Assembly (NCBI GenBank): GCA_028045305.1 | Contig: JAOFTV010000002.1 | Span: forward strand, 62,001 to 126,000 | Reading direction: 5' to 3' | DNA: 64,000 nucleotides | Source of the DNA: Opitutales bacterium | GTDB lineage: Bacteria > Verrucomicrobiota > Verrucomicrobiia > Opitutales > Seribacteraceae | Shown here: one piece after another, positions 61,209-64,000 of the stretch | How the letters are laid out: every line of letters begins with the position of its first letter | Position numbering within the stretch: position 1 is the stretch's first letter | Made by a program: the position numbers and the translations under genes | Notes under the pieces: model-generated | Told to the model about the DNA's origin: nothing | Databases searched by the model: none | The model's input: only the letters and a program-made list of their open reading frames with translations

Positions 61209-63164
61209 ATGAATATTTCCATGAACAAAATACTTTCCTCCCTCTTCTTTCTTACCATACTGTGGTGCCACCTTCCTGCACGAACCACTCTCACACCCTC
61301 GCAACCAAGCGGCCTAGCGGGGGAAGAGTCCCTGGTGGAAATCTATTTTTCCAGCGAAACCACAGAGGTGGTTGGTGCGCAATTCACCCTACAGTACGAC
61401 CCAACCGCGTTAGAAATTGGTGAGATTCTTGGAGGCTCTTCCCTACAAGGGCATGATCTATTTGATGAACAAAATGCCACATCAGGAAGAATTTCCATTA
61501 CCCTGCTATCGATGAATAATAAAGCGTTCAACAATGGAATCCTTGCTAGCATATCATTCACTCTACTAAGCGATCTTGCCGGCAACTCAGACGCTATCTC
61601 TTTTATCGAGGAGGAGACCCTGTTGGTAACTATAGCCGGGCAAAGCCAGGGATATGAAGCCATGGCCATGATCAACGAATTATACCTAAGCTTTTCTTCC
61701 TCCGGAGATGCTAACCGGCCATCCACTTCACGCTCAGTCGCTTTCTCCGCGGATGATGACGGTTCCGACGCCACTTACGAGTGGGACTTTGGAGATGGCA
61801 CTGTAATTGCAGGTAAAACCGCGAGCCATACCTATGAGCAAGCGGCCCAATACCTCGTTACATTAACCGCCACCAATTTACTTGGATCTGTAGAAACCTC
61901 CCAAAATATATCCATCAGTTCCCCCTACTGGGACTTAGATGCTATAGACCTGGGCAATGGATGGAAATCCTTTGACTGGTTTGGACGTTATTATGAATCC
62001 ACTGGTACAAATTGGATTTATCACGAGAACCTCGGTTGGCTCTACCGTTCTGGCACCACAACTGATAACACCTGGCTATGGTCTGACCTATGGCAATGGG
62101 GGTGGGTGAGTGATACAACCTTTCCCTATGTTACCCTGTCAGTATCAGATTGGCTCTATTACTTTAGTGGAACCTCCGACCCAGTAAGGTATTATGACTT
62201 TGAACTAATAAAGTGGCTGGAAGGAAACTTTCTATCTGCCCGCACAATCGAACTTACCGCTGCTAACGAAGGTGGAGAAATAGATGGCCCCACATCTTTC
62301 TACCCCGGACAACAACTCGTTTTTGTTGCCCGGCCCGCTCAGGGGTTTGTATTTGCGGGTTGGACGGGTGACTACAACAGTGGCCAAAACCCCCTCATCA
62401 TTGATGATGCACGGAATTCATTCTCCTTGGAGGCAGAATTTGTGACTGTTCAGACTGTCAGCCAGCAGGGGAGTTCGGTCATCAATCTGGACCACCTAGA
62501 TGGAGAAAGTAAAGAACTCGCAACTGCCCAACTGAATGGACTGGGTGAATCTACCTTCGTAAGCTCAGGTAATGCTCCCGTATTTGAATTTTCAGGAAAA
62601 GGAGATAGCCGTTTACTCTCAGCTGTGAACGCTGGCATCCTCGAGAGCACTGTAAATATCGGTGTTTTTGATGAAAATGCAGCCGAAATCAATCATAAGC
62701 ATTTACCCCTCATGCCAACTCGTGATCTTGAGTATATTTCCGGCCAATCTCGCAGAGTTGGCAGTTGTACTTTTTCTGGAATCGATATTTGGAAAGGCAT
62801 CCCTTGTCTGGTTATGACAATCTCCTTAGGGTCTGAATATACTGAGGATAGAAAACTTGCCCAGGATACCCTTGGCAATGTATGGATGCTCGATTCTTTA
62901 TCCAAAGGGAATTCATTACAACAAGCTCCCACCCTGCTTCTTCCAGTCATTGATTCAATCGTCGATGGGTGGAAAAGCTGGCCCACCGGCTATGTAATCC
63001 CCCCCGATCATGCAATTAGCACGGGCGTGGAAGGAAAGGTCAGAGTAGGAGGACTTGGAGCCCTAGAGAATGTAATTTCTCTGACCTTGAACCGTAAAGA
63101 TGCTCCTGGACAAAAAGAAATCTTTGCCAAAGGGATAGGATTAGTTCAAATATCTCTACCTTAG
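61209..63164 (+). CDS. Secreted cohesin-like / PKD / tryptophan-domain / InlB-repeat protein (module B)
   Basis: ATG 61209 follows a GGAG ribosome site (61192-61195) and gives a signal peptide; an earlier ATG at 61149 lies inside the giant gene. Residues about 30-150 match the cohesin fold: a VEIYFSS strand, VVGAQFTLQYDPTALEIGEI and GILASISFTLLSD. Residues 165-238 are a PKD domain (YEWDFGDGTVIAGKTASHTY). Residues 248-336 repeat the tryptophan-rich domain of the module A protein (LGNGWKSFDWFGRYY, YHENLGWLY, WQWGWV). Residues 345-415 are an InlB-like repeat with FVFAGWTGD. The last 230 residues are unrecognised. I infer an adaptor whose cohesin may bind the dockerin of the giant protein. Confidence 0.82.
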   Translation: MNISMNKILSSLFFLTILWCHLPARTTLTPSQPSGLAGEESLVEIYFSSETTEVVGAQFTLQYDPTALEIGEILGGSSLQGHDLFDEQNATSGRISITLLSMNNKAFNNGILASISFTLLSDLAGNSDAISFIEEETLLVTIAGQSQGYEAMAMINELYLSFSSSGDANRPSTSRSVAFSADDDGSDATYEWDFGDGTVIAGKTASHTYEQAAQYLVTLTATNLLGSVETSQNISISSPYWDLDAIDLGNGWKSFDWFGRYYESTGTNWIYHENLGWLYRSGTTTDNTWLWSDLWQWGWVSDTTFPYVTLSVSDWLYYFSGTSDPVRYYDFELIKWLEGNFLSARTIELTAANEGGEIDGPTSFYPGQQLVFVARPAQGFVFAGWTGDYNSGQNPLIIDDARNSFSLEAEFVTVQTVSQQGSSVINLDHLDGESKELATAQLNGLGESTFVSSGNAPVFEFSGKGDSRLLSAVNAGILESTVNIGVFDENAAEINHKHLPLMPTRDLEYISGQSRRVGSCTFSGIDIWKGIPCLVMTISLGSEYTEDRKLAQDTLGNVWMLDSLSKGNSLQQAPTLLLPVIDSIVDGWKSWPTGYVIPPDHAISTGVEGKVRVGGLGALENVISLTLNRKDAPGQKEIFAKGIGLVQISLP

Positions 63165-63171
63165 AGTGAAT

Positions 63172-64000
63172 ATGAACGTAATTGCCCACACCGTCCAATC
63201 TTCCTTTCGTGCCCTCGCTGTAAGTACCCTTATCCTCCCATCCTTATGTGGTTGGGCAATGAACAATGGGGAAAAGTTGGAAGAACTTCGTGAAAGATCT
63301 AAGAGAATTCTTGCCACCTTGGATGGCCTGGACAGTAGGTTAGAACAAATGCGTTCGACCAATTCCGAACAATCAACACCCGTGAACGAGGTTGGCCCAA
63401 GAGATCAAGAAGTCATTTGGGAAGATTACGAATCAATTCCCCTACCCGGTGATTCGGAAGATAAAGAAACTCCCCAAACCGTGGAAGAGCATACCGAATC
63501 CGGAACTATTGAATGGGAAACCTACTCAGAAAATGAGGTTGAATCCCCTCAGGAAAATTGGACGGAACAGGATACTGAATTCGAATTCGTGATCGAAAAA
63601 TATGAGGAAGGAAATCCCGAAATTTCTGATGATCCAGATTCTTTCAATTCCTCAGACAGCACCTACCGAGTTGTCAAAAGCGATTATTATGTAATCTTCA
63701 ACTATGGTATTCAGCTCGGAAGTGAAATTGACTTCTCCAGCGATTTACCTGCCTTGAGCGGCGAACTCGATGTCGACTGGGGGCACAACCTCTCCCTCGA
63801 ATTGGGAATTCCCTTGGACATGATGGAAAACTTGGAACTTGGAATTTTGCTTGGCTTTAATAACGCAGAAATTAGCGGCTTTAGTGGTTCATCTAAAACA
63901 ACCACTGCATTAACCGGAGCAGATGGTGAGATCTCCAACTATTACTTTGCCATACGCCCAAACTACACCTTCGAACTTTCGGATGAAATGGCTATTCGGG
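63172..64000 (+). CDS. Predicted outer-membrane barrel protein with coiled-coil N-terminus, 3' end outside window (module B)
   Basis: The frame is open from ATG 63172 to the window end (276 codons), seven bases after the cohesin-protein stop. A signal peptide ends near residue 30. A coiled-coil-like helix follows (EKLEELRERSKRILATLDGL), then about 110 residues of acidic, Glu/Asp/Ser/Pro-rich linker. From about residue 165 the sequence shows alternating strands (YYVIFNYGIQLGSEIDF, LSLELGIPLD, LELGILLGFNNAEI, YYFAIRPNYTFEL) typical of an outer-membrane barrel. The plan equals that of the gene at 23128, supporting a shared anchoring role. Confidence 0.78.
   Translation, partial: MNVIAHTVQSSFRALAVSTLILPSLCGWAMNNGEKLEELRERSKRILATLDGLDSRLEQMRSTNSEQSTPVNEVGPRDQEVIWEDYESIPLPGDSEDKETPQTVEEHTESGTIEWETYSENEVESPQENWTEQDTEFEFVIEKYEEGNPEISDDPDSFNSSDSTYRVVKSDYYVIFNYGIQLGSEIDFSSDLPALSGELDVDWGHNLSLELGIPLDMMENLELGILLGFNNAEISGFSGSSKTTTALTGADGEISNYYFAIRPNYTFELSDEMAIR

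Overview
The window looks like chromosomal DNA of a marine-type member of Verrucomicrobiota, probably class Opitutia. The evidence is the combination of gene families: a long-form IspG, an ECF sigma factor paired with a FecR-LamG protein, secreted sulfatase, DUF1080 and Gfo/Idh/MocA proteins, a secreted FAD-dependent oxidoreductase, very large beta-propeller/LamG surface proteins, and frequent absence of clear Shine-Dalgarno sites. This taxonomic call is inference from gene content; no rRNA gene is present. Coding density is high, and I see no gene-free stretch longer than about 230 bases.

Positions 1-20104 are mostly housekeeping. A plus-strand run carries the end of thrS, then yidD, menF and menD (menaquinone synthesis) and an Fpg-like glycosylase. 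A minus-strand run carries nrnA-truB-ribF and a large MFS/acyltransferase fusion. A sulfatase and a pterin dehydratase follow. Then comes a compact envelope/isoprenoid operon, uppS-cdsA-dxr-rseP-ispG, followed by an inositol-monophosphatase-like gene and tRNA-Gly(UCC).

Positions 20252-24003 hold a three-gene surface module (module A): a secreted Ig/FGE-fold protein, a secreted protein with a tryptophan-rich domain and an InlB-like repeat, and a predicted outer-membrane barrel with an N-terminal helical segment. Positions 24030-43516 are mixed. They carry an M14 peptidase, a TPR lipoprotein, a HAD phosphatase with an FGGY sugar kinase, a DUF1080 protein, CRY-DASH, GNAT and NUDIX enzymes, an RlmB-type methyltransferase, sulfite reductase, tsaD, an S41 protease, a MidA-type methyltransferase, an ECF sigma/FecR-LamG pair, an orphan gene, a TlpA-fusion protein and a small RRM protein.

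Positions 43595-50000 carry glutamate dehydrogenase, preceded by a strong leader hairpin, a Gfo/Idh/MocA oxidoreductase, a secreted FAD oxidoreductase and a secreted vanadium-haloperoxidase-family protein.

Positions 50095-64000 hold the most striking region (module B). A 3,697-residue secreted protein begins with a dockerin-like calcium repeat pair and continues through Ig-like, LVIVD, SdrB-like, propeller, LamG and RCC1 domains. It is followed 20 bases later by a secreted protein with a cohesin-like domain, a PKD domain, the same tryptophan-rich domain as module A and an InlB-like repeat. Seven bases after that comes another predicted outer-membrane barrel with a helical N-terminus, cut by the window edge. 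Modules A and B share gene order and domain logic. I infer a family of surface-display systems in which a variable exposed protein is held by a tryptophan-domain adaptor and an outer-membrane barrel, with a possible cohesin-dockerin link in module B.
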